From: Candidatus Thorarchaeota archaeon
Lineage (GTDB): Archaea > Asgardarchaeota > Thorarchaeia > Thorarchaeales > Thorarchaeaceae
Length of the DNA stretch: 64,000 bases
Reading direction: 5' to 3'
NCBI GenBank assembly: GCA_011364985.1
Contig: RDOC01000005.1
Coordinates: 42,052 to 106,051 of the forward strand
The translations under genes and the position numbers were made by a program. Positions 54,060 through 63,230 of this stretch are shown here, in pieces (the first letter of the stretch is position 1; every line of letters starts with the position of its first letter). The notes beneath the pieces are model-generated. The model did not search any database. It was given only the letters and a program-made list of their open reading frames with translations, and was not told where the DNA came from.

Positions 54060-55970
54060 ATGTCTTCTAACAACGATGAATATGTCGATATCCGAGAAGC
54101 AGTGCTAAAAGCACTTCCCCGGTCTGCAGCCGTTACTACCGTGGAATACGAGGGGCCAGAGATCGCCATCTATTCCAAGGCACCCAAGATACTGCTTGAT
54201 GATGGGGATAAGATAAAGGCATTAGCTCGAAAAATGAGAAAACGTCTTGTTGTTAGATCCGCACCTGAAGTTAGACTGCCACATGAGGAAGCCGAAAAGA
54301 CAGTAAGGCAACTAGTGCCAGAAGAGGCTGAGATCACTTCTATCGATTTTGATGAGTCACGAGGAGAAGTTGTTATTGAGGCGCAAAAACCAGGCTTGGT
54401 TATTGGCCGTAGTGGATCTACTCTTCGTGAAATCACGCGGCAGACCTTCTGGCGCCCCAATGTGATGCGCACACCTCCTATCGAAAGCAAACTTATCAAG
54501 CAGATTAGATACATCGTTCAATCTGAAGCAGCCAATCGCAATAGAATGTTCCGTGACATAGGACAGAGGATACACAGACCCGCACTTTTGAACAATGGAT
54601 GGATTAGGTTGACAGCTTTTGGAGGCTTTAAGGAAGTAGGACGTCAATGTATGTTCCTTCAAACCTCTGAGAGCAATGTCCTGATAGAATGCGGTGTCAA
54701 TGTAGGGGCACCTTCCAGAGCTTATCCTCGTCTGGATATGCCCGAGTTCAACCTCAACGAAGTTGATGCTGTTATCATCACTCACGCTCACCTTGACCAC
54801 TGCGGGATGGTGCCATTCCTCTACAAATACGGGTACCGTGGGCCAATCTACATGACTGCGCCGACCCTAAATCTATCGACCCTTCTTCAGCTCGATTATC
54901 TTGATGTTGCAGAAAGAGAAGGGAAGCTCAGACCATATCGTGACCGAGACGTGAAAGAATCAATTCTTCATACAGTTACGCTAAACTATGGCGAAGTGAC
55001 GGATATTGCTCCTGATGTGAGACTTACCCTGCATAATGCAGGACACATTCTAGGGTCCGCTATTGTTCATCTACATATTGGAGATGGGCAATACAATCTT
55101 GCATACACTGGGGATTTCAAGTTTGGCAGAACCCGATTGCTTGAGCCTGCTACGTTCACCTTTCCAAGGCTTGAAACATTGATTGTAGAGAGCACGTATG
55201 GACATCCAACGGATAAGATGCCTCCAAGGCAAGAGGTTGAACGTAAGTTTGCCTCCATTATTAAACGTACCATTGAACGTGGAGGGAAAGTGCTAATCCC
55301 AGTACTCGCAGTAGGACGCGCACAGGAGATTATGTTAGTACTGGAGGACTTGGTGACAAAGAAACGCATTCCAAAGATTCCAGTCTATATTGAAGGGATG
55401 ATTGCTCAGGCTACAGCAATACACACAACTCATCCGGATTTTCTTAGCAAAAAGATTCGTGAGATGGTGTTCCATCAAGGCGTGAATCCCTTCCTAAATG
55501 AGATTTTCAATGCAGTCGATAATCCAGATCAACGAGAAGAGATTGTTGAGGGCGAGCCATGCGTAATTATGGCCACTTCCGGAATGCTTGCAGGAGGACC
55601 CAGTGTAGAGTACTTTAGACTCCTTGCTCCGGATGAGAAGAACACACTTGTGTTCGTTTCATATCAGGGAGAACAAACACTGGGTCGGCGAATACAGAAG
55701 GGATGGAAAGAGGTACAGATGAGGAATCGGGAAGGACAAACCACTGTCGTGCCTGTCAACATGGAGGTTGAGACTGTTGAAGGATTCTCTGGTCACTCTG
55801 ACAGAAAACAAATCCTGAACTTTGTGAAACGTGTGAATCCGGTCCCAGAACGAGTACTCACATGCCACGGCGAGGCCTCAAAATGCATGAACTTGGCTTC
55901 GACTATTCACAAATCATTGAATATTGATACAAAGGCCCTTCAAGTCACGGAAACCATCAAGCTGCGATAG
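54060..55970 (+). CDS. KH-domain beta-CASP ribonuclease aCPSF1 (FttA)
   Basis: 636 residues. Two KH-like domains (about 1-180; GxxG as VIGRSGST) precede an MBL/beta-CASP nuclease with THAHLDHCGM, LHNAGHILGSA, YTGDFKFGRT, AVGRAQEIM and SGHSDR, ending with CHGEASK. All metal-binding motifs are intact. aCPSF1 cuts RNA 3' ends and drives transcription termination in archaea. Spacing of about 120 nt from psmB suggests its own promoter. Confidence 0.96.
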   Translation: MSSNNDEYVDIREAVLKALPRSAAVTTVEYEGPEIAIYSKAPKILLDDGDKIKALARKMRKRLVVRSAPEVRLPHEEAEKTVRQLVPEEAEITSIDFDESRGEVVIEAQKPGLVIGRSGSTLREITRQTFWRPNVMRTPPIESKLIKQIRYIVQSEAANRNRMFRDIGQRIHRPALLNNGWIRLTAFGGFKEVGRQCMFLQTSESNVLIECGVNVGAPSRAYPRLDMPEFNLNEVDAVIITHAHLDHCGMVPFLYKYGYRGPIYMTAPTLNLSTLLQLDYLDVAEREGKLRPYRDRDVKESILHTVTLNYGEVTDIAPDVRLTLHNAGHILGSAIVHLHIGDGQYNLAYTGDFKFGRTRLLEPATFTFPRLETLIVESTYGHPTDKMPPRQEVERKFASIIKRTIERGGKVLIPVLAVGRAQEIMLVLEDLVTKKRIPKIPVYIEGMIAQATAIHTTHPDFLSKKIREMVFHQGVNPFLNEIFNAVDNPDQREEIVEGEPCVIMATSGMLAGGPSVEYFRLLAPDEKNTLVFVSYQGEQTLGRRIQKGWKEVQMRNREGQTTVVPVNMEVETVEGFSGHSDRKQILNFVKRVNPVPERVLTCHGEASKCMNLASTIHKSLNIDTKALQVTETIKLR

Positions 55971-55984
55971 GATGGCAGCTGCAT

Positions 55985-56386
55985 CTAGAACCGTACGAAG
56001 GAGGGTGTAACAATGATGCAACCGTCATTGACCAAAGCAATGTCAGCCTGATATCCTCTTGTTGCACCACGGATTCGTTCAACAATTCTTTTTAGCTCCA
56101 AGTATCTTTGTTCCTGACCATCATTGAGAGATGAGATATCAAGAAGAACGATATTCCCCTCCCGAATCTGGTCTACAATGTAATGTACGTCCTCTAGTGA
56201 TTCAAGACGCTTCGAGCGAATAAAGATGGAATCCAGCTCCACAAGCCTTCTGCAATCCCTCATTGGATCAGGTTCAGTCAATCCTGTTGCCGGCGAAAAA
56301 ACCCCCAGACCAGAGCGCTTTTGGCTCTCAGGCGAATGGCCTTCAGCACCTTCTTCTTTGCCTCTCAGTCGAGATAGGAATTTCAT
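55985..56386 (-). CDS. sepF: SepF-like cell division protein
   Basis: 133 residues. The N-terminal MKFLSRLRG is a short amphipathic, membrane-binding-like segment. The C-terminal DUF552 core (about 50-133) has SIFIRSKRLESLEDVHYIVDQIREGNIVLLDISSLN and ALVNDGCIIVTPSFVRF. Archaeal SepF anchors FtsZ to the membrane. The ATG at 56386 has GAGGTG upstream. It converges with aCPSF1 (14-nt gap) and diverges from the helicase gene. Confidence 0.88.
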   Translation of the reverse strand: MKFLSRLRGKEEGAEGHSPESQKRSGLGVFSPATGLTEPDPMRDCRRLVELDSIFIRSKRLESLEDVHYIVDQIREGNIVLLDISSLNDGQEQRYLELKRIVERIRGATRGYQADIALVNDGCIIVTPSFVRF

Positions 56387-56470
56387 TCAGATACACCTCT
56401 GACTTGTCCTCAAAAGAATCGTAGAAGAAGAAAAGAGCGAGTATTATCATGGACTCTCTCTTAAAGCTAA

Positions 56471-56480
56471 GTTTTATACC
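56471..56480 (+). promoter_or_regulatory. TATA box upstream of the SF2 helicase
   Basis: GTTTTATACC lies about 57-66 nt before the ATG, with purine-rich CTAA just upstream, a good archaeal TATA match. Confidence 0.45.
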
Positions 56481-56536
56481 GCCTCTCAGCAATCACGAGA
56501 GAATGTAGTCATTCCTAAGACTAGTGGGGACGTACT

Positions 56537-59185
56537 ATGCGAGAGTTGCAGAATCAGCTAAAGGCCTTGGGAAATCGGTATGCAGTGGAGATGTTGGAGA
56601 TTCTGAATCCACACATGGGAGAAATCATTCCAAGCCTCGGCTGGGATGGGATCATTGATGGTATACTGCAGCTTCAGGGTATCGAGAAACCAGCTGATAG
56701 AAACGGGGAAAGAAGAACACAAGAAGAGGCTCGCTATCAGAAGTTTAGGCGGAAGTTCGTTTCTGGAGGGACTCTCTATGAAACAATGAATAAACTAATC
56801 AATGTGGGATTCGTAAGCGCTGAGGGAGCAAGAGGACGAAAGAACCGTCAGTTCAGAATCACTTACGCTGGAAGACTAGCCCTATCTGCAATCACAGGAA
56901 TGAGAGGACCTATCATTCCGAATACGGAGGTACGAGAAGCCGCTCAGGTTTTGCTTCGCCATAAGAACTTTACGACCTTACTGCCTGCACAGAAGAAATT
57001 CTTGGACGAAATTGGCGTCGTGGACAGGAACCTGATAATACAGATGCCACCAGGATCAGGAAAGACCTTCTTAGCAATGATTACGATCTTGATACGACTC
57101 CAAAGGGGCATTAGATGCCTGTACTTCAGTCCGTACACGTCATTGAATAGTCAGGTGATAGAGGAATACGAAAAGCTTTTCCAAAGCCTAGGTTATACAG
57201 TGGCAAGACATGATGGACGCCACAGGTCTACATCAGAGAAACTTGAAAGGGCAGACCTAGTTGTCAGTATCATCGAGTCAGTGCTAACAGCAGCTATGGG
57301 CAATGAGAAATGGATGCAAAAGATTGATCTCATCGTCATTGATGAGTTTGCTGAGATGGACTCCCAAATCATCGAATTTGATGCGCAAAGCATCGGAACT
57401 GACAGGAGTACGAAACTGGATGTTCTTGTGACCCACCTTAAACAGAAAGCTCAGTTGATTGCTTTGTCATCCAGATTCGGCGAAACTGAGGAGGCCAGTG
57501 ATTGGCTGGAGGCCGATGTATTTAGACCAAGTGTACGTCTTACACCAGATGAATACATAGTCACCATGGGAGATGTCGGAGTAGAGATAGGCAGCGCAGA
57601 TGGAACACATTGCGCTCGATTCAAGAGCCAGGACATGGTCGGCTGTGTTTTGGAACACATGGGGGACTATCAGGAAAAGGCCGTCTTGGTGGTTGCAGGC
57701 TCAAGACTTGGTGCCGAGTTCATGGCTCAGGAACTAATCAAGTCGCATCCTCGCCATGTGGGTGAAGAAACAATATCAACGATTATTGGTCAAGAAGGTG
57801 AATTACCAGTCACAATGCGGCTGAAAGATTGTCTGACCAAAGGTGTAGCGTTCCACCACTCTGGTCTTGACCCAGAGGTACGTGAACGACTTGAGAGAAG
57901 TATCAAAGAAGGAGCTGTCAAGACCGTAGTGTCCACAACGGGGATAACTTCAGGCATGAGCTTTCCCTTTGATTCTGTAATCATTCTGATTGGCTTTGGG
58001 CTGTTCTTCTTCATTAGCAGGTCGAAATACCTTCAGATTGCAGGAAGAATCGGAGAGTATTATTTGGCACGCAAGGGAGGAAGTGTATATCTTGTTTTTG
58101 AAAGCCCTACAAGGCAATTTCCCGATGCTGAGAAGCTAGAAGAAATGTTGCTTCATAAGCCTCTATCACCTCTTACGCCCGGCCAAATCTATCCATCATT
58201 GGCTGCTAGCATAGTAATGAAGAATGCAGCCACTCGGCGTGAATTCTCAATGGCCAAAGCCAAGAACGAGTTCATGAGATTCGTTACAGGAACTTTTCGT
58301 GGCTCTGTCGATGAAAGATACTCGGAGGACATGGAAGGGCTCTTCACGGAGCTCTTCTTATGGCTCGTTAAGGCAGGGCTCATGGAGTCAAGGGAGAAGG
58401 AGTTCAAGTTGACAAGAGAAGGACGTGCTGTAATCGCCGCAGGTCTAGATCCCATCAACTATGTGACGTTAAGAAAGGACCTATATGCCGTTGACAGAGG
58501 TACAAATGATATCCAGATTATCGATCTACTACTTCGGTTCAGTGTTCCTCAAGCTGTGAGACCGAGAGCGCTAATCCCAGAAGACATCGAAATAAGGCTC
58601 GCTGGCTTTGAACCGCCCTCAGAGAGATACCATAGCTTCAAGCAAAAGCGTGACGAGTTCAAGAAACTTGTGCTTGGTGGCTGGGTAGATGAACAGGATA
58701 TTTCAACCATCATAGGTCATGCCTTGAATGAAACTAAGCAAACGACGAAAGGTGGAACTCCGCCAGTGGGCAGTGATTTTGGGGAAGGAGATGTTCAAAT
58801 GCTGGTTGGCATATGCAGCGATATTGCCCTAAGCATGAGCAGCTTCTATGAGAAGATAAAGAGGAGGGATGCGGCGAAGCGTTTGAAGATCATGAGTGTG
58901 CAGCTGCTTCATGGGGTAAGAAACGATCTTGCCTCTACAGATCTTTTTGACCTAGTACTTCTGGCAGAAGATGGTTTCCCTGAGCGGATGCTTACCAGAT
59001 CTGAGATACGGACGTTATACGACAGAGGATATCGTTCCATATCCGATGTTGTGAGGAAGGATATCGACCGAGAAAAGAGCGGGTTTGCACGAGATAGATT
59101 CGCTGCCAACTGTGGTTTCGAGAACACATTTGCGAAAAGAGTATACCGTGCGGCCATGGACCACGTGAAGGCACAGTTGTCTTGA
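56537..59185 (+). CDS. SF2 DEAD/DEAH-box helicase with N-terminal winged-helix region
   Basis: 882 residues. The N-terminus (about 1-130) is helical with a winged-helix look (YETMNKLINVGFVSAEGARGRKNRQFRITYAG). The helicase core has Walker A PPGSGKT at 171-177, DEFA at 269-272, a SSRFGE motif III and QIAGRIGE motif VI near 500, so it is a likely active ATPase. The C-terminal region is helical with helix-hairpin-helix-like RSEIRTLYDRGYRSISDVV. Related to Hel308/Ski2-type enzymes. The substrate is unknown. Confidence 0.85.
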   Translation: MRELQNQLKALGNRYAVEMLEILNPHMGEIIPSLGWDGIIDGILQLQGIEKPADRNGERRTQEEARYQKFRRKFVSGGTLYETMNKLINVGFVSAEGARGRKNRQFRITYAGRLALSAITGMRGPIIPNTEVREAAQVLLRHKNFTTLLPAQKKFLDEIGVVDRNLIIQMPPGSGKTFLAMITILIRLQRGIRCLYFSPYTSLNSQVIEEYEKLFQSLGYTVARHDGRHRSTSEKLERADLVVSIIESVLTAAMGNEKWMQKIDLIVIDEFAEMDSQIIEFDAQSIGTDRSTKLDVLVTHLKQKAQLIALSSRFGETEEASDWLEADVFRPSVRLTPDEYIVTMGDVGVEIGSADGTHCARFKSQDMVGCVLEHMGDYQEKAVLVVAGSRLGAEFMAQELIKSHPRHVGEETISTIIGQEGELPVTMRLKDCLTKGVAFHHSGLDPEVRERLERSIKEGAVKTVVSTTGITSGMSFPFDSVIILIGFGLFFFISRSKYLQIAGRIGEYYLARKGGSVYLVFESPTRQFPDAEKLEEMLLHKPLSPLTPGQIYPSLAASIVMKNAATRREFSMAKAKNEFMRFVTGTFRGSVDERYSEDMEGLFTELFLWLVKAGLMESREKEFKLTREGRAVIAAGLDPINYVTLRKDLYAVDRGTNDIQIIDLLLRFSVPQAVRPRALIPEDIEIRLAGFEPPSERYHSFKQKRDEFKKLVLGGWVDEQDISTIIGHALNETKQTTKGGTPPVGSDFGEGDVQMLVGICSDIALSMSSFYEKIKRRDAAKRLKIMSVQLLHGVRNDLASTDLFDLVLLAEDGFPERMLTRSEIRTLYDRGYRSISDVVRKDIDREKSGFARDRFAANCGFENTFAKRVYRAAMDHVKAQLS

Positions 59186-59195
59186 GGAGACACAT

Positions 59196-59702
59196 TTAGG
59201 CTTTACCAAAATCCCATACTGCATCATTTACATGATGCTTTGAAAGGACTACCTTCCCCCCCGATGCAGAACGCATATCTTCGGATGACATCAGAGAAAC
59301 GCCCACTGCTAAGGGTTTTCCATGTCGCTCGTCCACAACTGCTACAATAGATCCTTCTGCAATGCTATTATCAATCTTGGTCACTCCGGGACGCATAATG
59401 TCAGCACCATTAACAACATACTTCACAGCCCCCATATCCACTGTGATGTGAGGAATCTGAACATAACCTTCTAGGAGGGCGTATAGGGTCGGAATAAGTC
59501 GTTTTTCTAACTCAAAGAAGATTATTGACCCATCAAGAAGGAGCACTGTAGTACCTTCATCCAATAATCCCTCCTCAAGGTTGGTCTTGTCGTCAAGATT
59601 CTCTACAGAAACTCCAAGGTCATCCTCTATCTGCTTCAAACGAGCCCGTCTGTCCCTCTTCTTTAGAAGATGACGCTTTTTTAGTCTTTCAATCTTTGGC
59701 AT
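59196..59702 (-). CDS. MCT-1/Tma20-like PUA-domain protein
   Basis: 168 residues. A basic N-terminus (KKRHLLKKRDRRARLKQIE) precedes a domain with FFELEKRLIPTLYALLEG and a PUA domain near 80-165 (ITVDMGAVKYVVNGADIMRPGVTKID, then GKPLAVGVSLMSS). This matches archaeal homologues of MCT-1/Tma20, which act in translation (re-initiation or ribosome recycling in eukaryotes). It is convergent with the helicase (10-nt gap) and divergent from the LSm gene. Confidence 0.88.
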   Translation of the reverse strand: MPKIERLKKRHLLKKRDRRARLKQIEDDLGVSVENLDDKTNLEEGLLDEGTTVLLLDGSIIFFELEKRLIPTLYALLEGYVQIPHITVDMGAVKYVVNGADIMRPGVTKIDNSIAEGSIVAVVDERHGKPLAVGVSLMSSEDMRSASGGKVVLSKHHVNDAVWDFGKA

Positions 59703-59845
59703 CCTATGGTGAAGCTATCGTTATCCCTTTTGAAAGCTATGGATATGTGTGTAACTGCATCGTCATGTTTTTAAGCCACAGTCGAAAGAGAGCCCGAGTG
59801 CCCGGATTCAAGGTCCGGGACGATACTTCTGTGTTGGTGAAATTC

Positions 59846-60106
59846 GTGAATGCAGGTCGGCCAATGGAGCTACTCCAGAAATCGATAGGGGCTCAAGTGC
59901 TTGTGGAGCTCAAAGGAAGAAGAAAGATCAAGGGACGCTTGCTCGGATTCGACCAGCACTTGAATCTCGTCCTCGAGGGCGCAGATGAAATCTACATGAA
60001 TCCTGAAACTGAAGAAGAAATTGTGACACACATTGAGAACGTCGTTGTTCGAGGCGATAATGTTGTCATAGTTTCGCCACCCCCGAAAAAGAGCAAGAAG
60101 GAGTAG
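59846..60106 (+). CDS. LSm/Sm-like RNA-binding protein
   Basis: 86 residues from GTG at 59846. GRPMELLQKSIGAQVLVELKGRRKIKGRLLGFDQHLNLVLEGADEI holds the Sm1 motif, and NVVVRGDNVVIVSPP holds the Sm2 motif with the RG pair. It forms heptameric rings that bind U-rich RNA. The frame is open farther back to 59696, but homologues start with a short N-RP-xLL region, which fits GTG 59846 (GGTG upstream) or ATG 59864. The L37e gene follows after 7 nt. Confidence 0.93.
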   Translation: MNAGRPMELLQKSIGAQVLVELKGRRKIKGRLLGFDQHLNLVLEGADEIYMNPETEEEIVTHIENVVVRGDNVVIVSPPPKKSKKE

Positions 60107-60113
60107 GCGATAA

Positions 60114-60302
60114 ATGGGTAAAGGCACGCCATCAAAGGGTAAGAAGAACAATCCACATCACATTAGATGCAGAAGATGCGGTCGTAGGTCTTACCATGTG
60201 AGACACAAGCAGTGTGCAGCCTGCGGATACGGTGCCTCAGCCAAAATTCGTCAATATAGTTGGTCTCACAAGAAGTACTATGGTCCTCGAATAAAGGGAT
60301 AA
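60114..60302 (+). CDS. rpl37e: Ribosomal protein L37e
   Basis: 62 residues: [40 protein letters not shown]. The four-cysteine zinc finger (CRRC and CAAC) is intact and the basic tail has [14 protein letters not shown]. It follows LSm, a pairing common in archaea. Confidence 0.97.
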   Translation: MGKGTPSKGKKNNPHHIRCRRCGRRSYHVRHKQCAACGYGASAKIRQYSWSHKKYYGPRIKG

Positions 60303-60444
60303 GCAGTTTCGGCTGTTTTTCTCTAATTCGAAAGCTCAGAAAGCAAGCCAATCATCTTCTGTCGGTTTGAAGCTACTTCATTGCATCAATAGCTTATTCT
60401 CAGAGAAATCCTATATATTATGACCTTCTTGAAATCGTAATACT
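60303..60444. other. Short intergenic boundary between conserved block and membrane-protein array
   Basis: No convincing gene. It marks the change from the information-processing block to the leftward membrane array. A TATA-like TATATATT lies near 60412-60419. Confidence 0.3.
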
Positions 60445-60599
60445 TCAGGAATACAACGACGAGTCCGACTGCACGATTGACATGTGCTCTCCATAGCCGT
60501 TCTCGGGCTCCCCACCTGGCTGTGGGTCGTCAGGATGGTTGGGTCCTGTCTGGAGAGGTCCGTGAGGAGGGTGATACCATGAATTCCTTGAGAATTCAC
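60445..60599 (-). pseudogene. N-terminal remnant of a DLSRHDPNHP-family gene
   Basis: Read leftward from GTG at 60599, right after the 223-residue gene's stop, one frame gives ITLLTDLSRQDP. After a one-base shift a second frame continues NHPDDPQPGGEPENGYG and ends at a TGA at 60445-60447. The joined piece matches the N-terminal element of the two full paralogues (LLEVDLSRHDPNHPDDPPLSGDPEEG). No membrane domain follows, so it is a truncated, frameshifted copy. Confidence 0.6.
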
Positions 60600-61271
60600 C
60601 TAGTCTAATTCCACATCATTATTAGAAACAGAAGTGCTTTGTTCTGACGCATTTTGTGAAATGATGAGCAGGTACCCTCCGCCTACACAAATGATGACTG
60701 GAACCAAGAAACCAATAAGCAGGGAATAGGTCAGACACAAGGCAGGCATGAATACCATCAGCAGCATCACGAAGCTGCACAGAATGATCACAGCAATCAT
60801 ATACAGCCTGACGCTCTTAAGAGCCGAGGCAGAGAATTCTGGTGTCGGAGGCTTCGGAAGTTCACCCTTGGTCCTGCCTTTTGTGATAGAGGAAATCTCT
60901 CGTACTTTCGCCCAGGTAAGCAGAATAGGTGCAGCGAAACAGAATAATACAGTAAATGGAGTAATTGGTGTCAGAGATGGTTCCAATTCCAGTAGCATGG
61001 AGAATGAGGCGAGAATTCCGAATTCAATCAAAACCCACCCCCAAATGAATAGACTCAACCAAATAGCCCACCACTTCTTTATGTCTTCACGATAGAGCCT
61101 GTAAACTCCTCTGGCGAAACCAAAGGCGGACTTCTTTGTATCACTGCCCTTCATTTGTTTCTCAGATTCCTCCACTGTCTGATCAACAATCTCGTTTCCG
61201 AGAAAGGCGATCAAAACGCCCGCGATAAGTACCGACTGAATAATGAGGTTCATTTTATAATCAAGCTCCAT
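60600..61271 (-). CDS. Small membrane protein, partner of paralogue B
   Basis: 223 residues, four to five hydrophobic segments. A first helix (about 7-25) is followed by a soluble stretch ending YRLYREDIKKWWAIW (about 57-71), two further helices (about 72-125), a proline-containing loop and a helix pair (about 155-208). It overlaps paralogue B's end by 11 nt. Its YxxYxxDxxxW stretch resembles one in the 149-residue protein. No family is recognised. Confidence 0.7.
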   Translation of the reverse strand: MELDYKMNLIIQSVLIAGVLIAFLGNEIVDQTVEESEKQMKGSDTKKSAFGFARGVYRLYREDIKKWWAIWLSLFIWGWVLIEFGILASFSMLLELEPSLTPITPFTVLFCFAAPILLTWAKVREISSITKGRTKGELPKPPTPEFSASALKSVRLYMIAVIILCSFVMLLMVFMPALCLTYSLLIGFLVPVIICVGGGYLLIISQNASEQSTSVSNNDVELD

Positions 61272-62106
61272 AATTATAGAAGTGCGGTGCGTATATGGTC
61301 ACAAAAACGACAAACAGCAGTACAAAGACAAACCTGCTCCATTTTGTGAATTGGATGGCAGCCTTGATCGCTTCGAATGTCGTCTTCATGGCCCAGGCAA
61401 GGGTCTTTAGAATCGCTGTGGCTCCAATGCCCCCTATGGTTTTTAATCCTGCTGCGATGCATAAACAAGATATTCCTAAGGTGAGAAAGAACCAAGCAGC
61501 TGCTCCTGCTGCCCATATGCCATTATCCACTAACAAATGTGCATTCCACCATGCCAACCCGAGTGTGATAGCCATGACACCCACCACAACTGCAATTTCA
61601 CCCCAACCTGTCGGAATCTTCTCAGCTATAGCGCATGCTAATATCAATGCGTAAATCCATCCGTAAATCCCGGCCATGAATGCCCCTATCCACATTGCGT
61701 TAATGAAGTCGTCCTCATTGAGTCCCATTGAGTCTGATTCATACACCACTGTGTCGCCCAAGAGGTCCACAGCCATGTGAAAGATGGTCTGAGTAACTAC
61801 CAAGAAGTGCAGTAACGGCCACGGACCTGTCCATTCAGTCTCAACCTCTTCCGTAGCATCTGATAGATGGGTGTCCACCTCGGCCTGCGTTCTTGGTGAG
61901 AATCCTTGTTCTGTTCCATCGAAGTCATTGCCCTCCTCGGGGTCTCCGCTGAGCGGCGGGTCGTCAGGGTGATTGGGGTCGTGTCTGGAGAGGTCCACCT
62001 CCAGCAGGATGTCGTGGAGGCGAATATACAGTTGGGTGTATCTACTGTAAAGGCAGTTCATGCCTCTTGCATTCTTGATAATCAATTCAAATGGAACTCT
62101 TACCAA
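61261..62106 (-). CDS. DLSRHDPNHP-family membrane protein B, unknown function
   Basis: 281 residues. The soluble acidic, proline-rich N-terminus contains VDLSRHDPNHPDDPPLSGDPEEGNDFDGTEQG (about 37-68) and TGPWPLLH (about 92-99). About five hydrophobic segments follow to the end, finishing in YAPHFYNYGA. Paralogue A at 63231 shares the first element, the DGT...G spacing, the TGPWPL-H motif and then a hydrophobic segment. The start may be TTG at 62106 or ATG at residue 16. Its stop overlaps the next gene. Confidence 0.7.
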   Translation of the reverse strand: MVRVPFELIIKNARGMNCLYSRYTQLYIRLHDILLEVDLSRHDPNHPDDPPLSGDPEEGNDFDGTEQGFSPRTQAEVDTHLSDATEEVETEWTGPWPLLHFLVVTQTIFHMAVDLLGDTVVYESDSMGLNEDDFINAMWIGAFMAGIYGWIYALILACAIAEKIPTGWGEIAVVVGVMAITLGLAWWNAHLLVDNGIWAAGAAAWFFLTLGISCLCIAAGLKTIGGIGATAILKTLAWAMKTTFEAIKAAIQFTKWSRFVFVLLFVVFVTIYAPHFYNYGA

Positions 62107-62635
62107 GAATTGACCTTGCGGCCTCGCCTATGGCATCATCTCTATCACTCAAGTAGCGTATCAGTCTCCCATAATCTGCTTTCAGCAATCTCCTATCATG
62201 GATACATCTTTCTATCTCAAGGTTGAGAATTGCTTCTGAGAAAGGCACCATCTTCGCTCTGGCCTGAAGATAGCCTTCAAAGGTCTTCAATGGGTCTACA
62301 TCTGCTCTCATATGAAAGAACCCCGGCAGAACTCTTGTCATGGCAAACAGGGCAAAGAGTACAATGGCTCCATACACACGAAATATCAGGTATCCACTCA
62401 AAGTGACTAAAGCTAGCTGCGCCAACGTACTCGCCCACCATCGCTTCGCATATTCGTTCGTCCTTGAACGGCGTGATTGAATCATGGCCTCATACACTTC
62501 TGGATCATCTGGAAACTCCATTCTGAACGTCGTTGCTTTGTCGAATGCTCTGTCTGACCACCAGAGAAGCGCGGCAGAAAGAACAATGAGGCCAAAGCCC
62601 AAGAACTGTTCAACCTGTGTGCCTAGCTCCTGCAT
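62087..62635 (-). CDS. Small membrane protein, partner of a lost paralogue
   Basis: 182 residues. A first helix (about 10-25) is followed by a charged soluble stretch (RSRRSRTNEYAKRWWAS, about 53-69), then two helices (about 70-110) and a helical tail (SEAILNLEIERCIHDRRLLKADYGRLIRYL). It starts with ATG at 62635, the base right after the stop of the remnant at 62636. It begins MQEL, like the MQDL of the 149-residue protein. No family is recognised. Confidence 0.7.
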   Translation of the reverse strand: MQELGTQVEQFLGFGLIVLSAALLWWSDRAFDKATTFRMEFPDDPEVYEAMIQSRRSRTNEYAKRWWASTLAQLALVTLSGYLIFRVYGAIVLFALFAMTRVLPGFFHMRADVDPLKTFEGYLQARAKMVPFSEAILNLEIERCIHDRRLLKADYGRLIRYLSDRDDAIGEAARSILGKSSI

Positions 62636-62758
62636 CTAGATGCCCCCATAATAGCATTCATAGTGATGGTATGCTGCCATTCCGAATATCGCCATCAGTA
62701 GCAATACCACTAATCTAGTGAACTTTAAGGTTTTGCAAAATCCTCTGATGACTAGCTT
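62636..62758 (-). pseudogene. C-terminal remnant of a DLSRHDPNHP-family gene
   Basis: A 40-codon open stretch with no good start, ending KFTRLVVLLLMAIFGMAAYH...YYGGI and a TAG at 62636-62638. The end of paralogue B is KWSRFVFVLLFVVFVTIYAPHFYNYGA, the same layout: a basic-aromatic R, a hydrophobic helix, then a tyrosine-rich tail. It sits directly before a small membrane protein, as paralogue B does. This is what would remain if the rest of a paralogue was deleted. Confidence 0.45.
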
Positions 62759-62764
62759 CTACTG

Positions 62765-63214
62765 CTATTCCTCCTCATCCATAGGGTATTCCAACTTCAC
62801 TATTCCGCTCTCCACGAAGTCCTTCAACCTATCCTTCACATCTGGACGTTTAAATCGACTTCTAAGAAGAGGGTACTTCATCATGAAGAACATGATGAAT
62901 CCAATGAAGGTCACCAACACAAAGCCACTGATGATGATGACACCCCCTCCTGAGATATAGAGTATGTTGATGATTCGATTCCAAGCCTCAGGATCATGCT
63001 TGTACCGTTCATAGATGCTTTTCCTAACGCCTGTCAGCTCCAATACTCCTTCTTGGTGACCGCGTTGAGATATCCACTCATTCTTAATTCCCTGTATAAC
63101 CGGTCTTTCCAGTGCTTCGCTAATCTCCTGTAATATAGTCCCGAGAACGAAGACCAATATACCTGTCCCTCCAACTGACCACAGGTATGTCAAGAATCCC
63201 AATAAATCCTGCAT
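62765..63214 (-). CDS. Small membrane protein, partner of paralogue A
   Basis: 149 residues. A first helix (about 5-28), a soluble stretch with YERYKHDPEAWNRI (about 68-81), two closely spaced helices (about 82-113) and a basic then acidic tail (RSRFKRPDVKDRLKDF ... EEE). It starts MQDLLGFL, 16 nt after paralogue A's stop, with GAGGTG just upstream of the ATG. No family is recognised. Confidence 0.72.
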   Translation of the reverse strand: MQDLLGFLTYLWSVGGTGILVFVLGTILQEISEALERPVIQGIKNEWISQRGHQEGVLELTGVRKSIYERYKHDPEAWNRIINILYISGGGVIIISGFVLVTFIGFIMFFMMKYPLLRSRFKRPDVKDRLKDFVESGIVKLEYPMDEEE

Positions 63215-63230
63215 GTGCTCACCTCACAGA

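Noticed and set aside
59758..59826. A tRNA-like end pairing (ATCGTC with GACGAT) and a T-arm-like hairpin (CCCGGA-TTCAAGG-TCCGGG) upstream of LSm
   Set aside because: No D arm or anticodon arm can be drawn between them; it is more likely a leader hairpin or chance.
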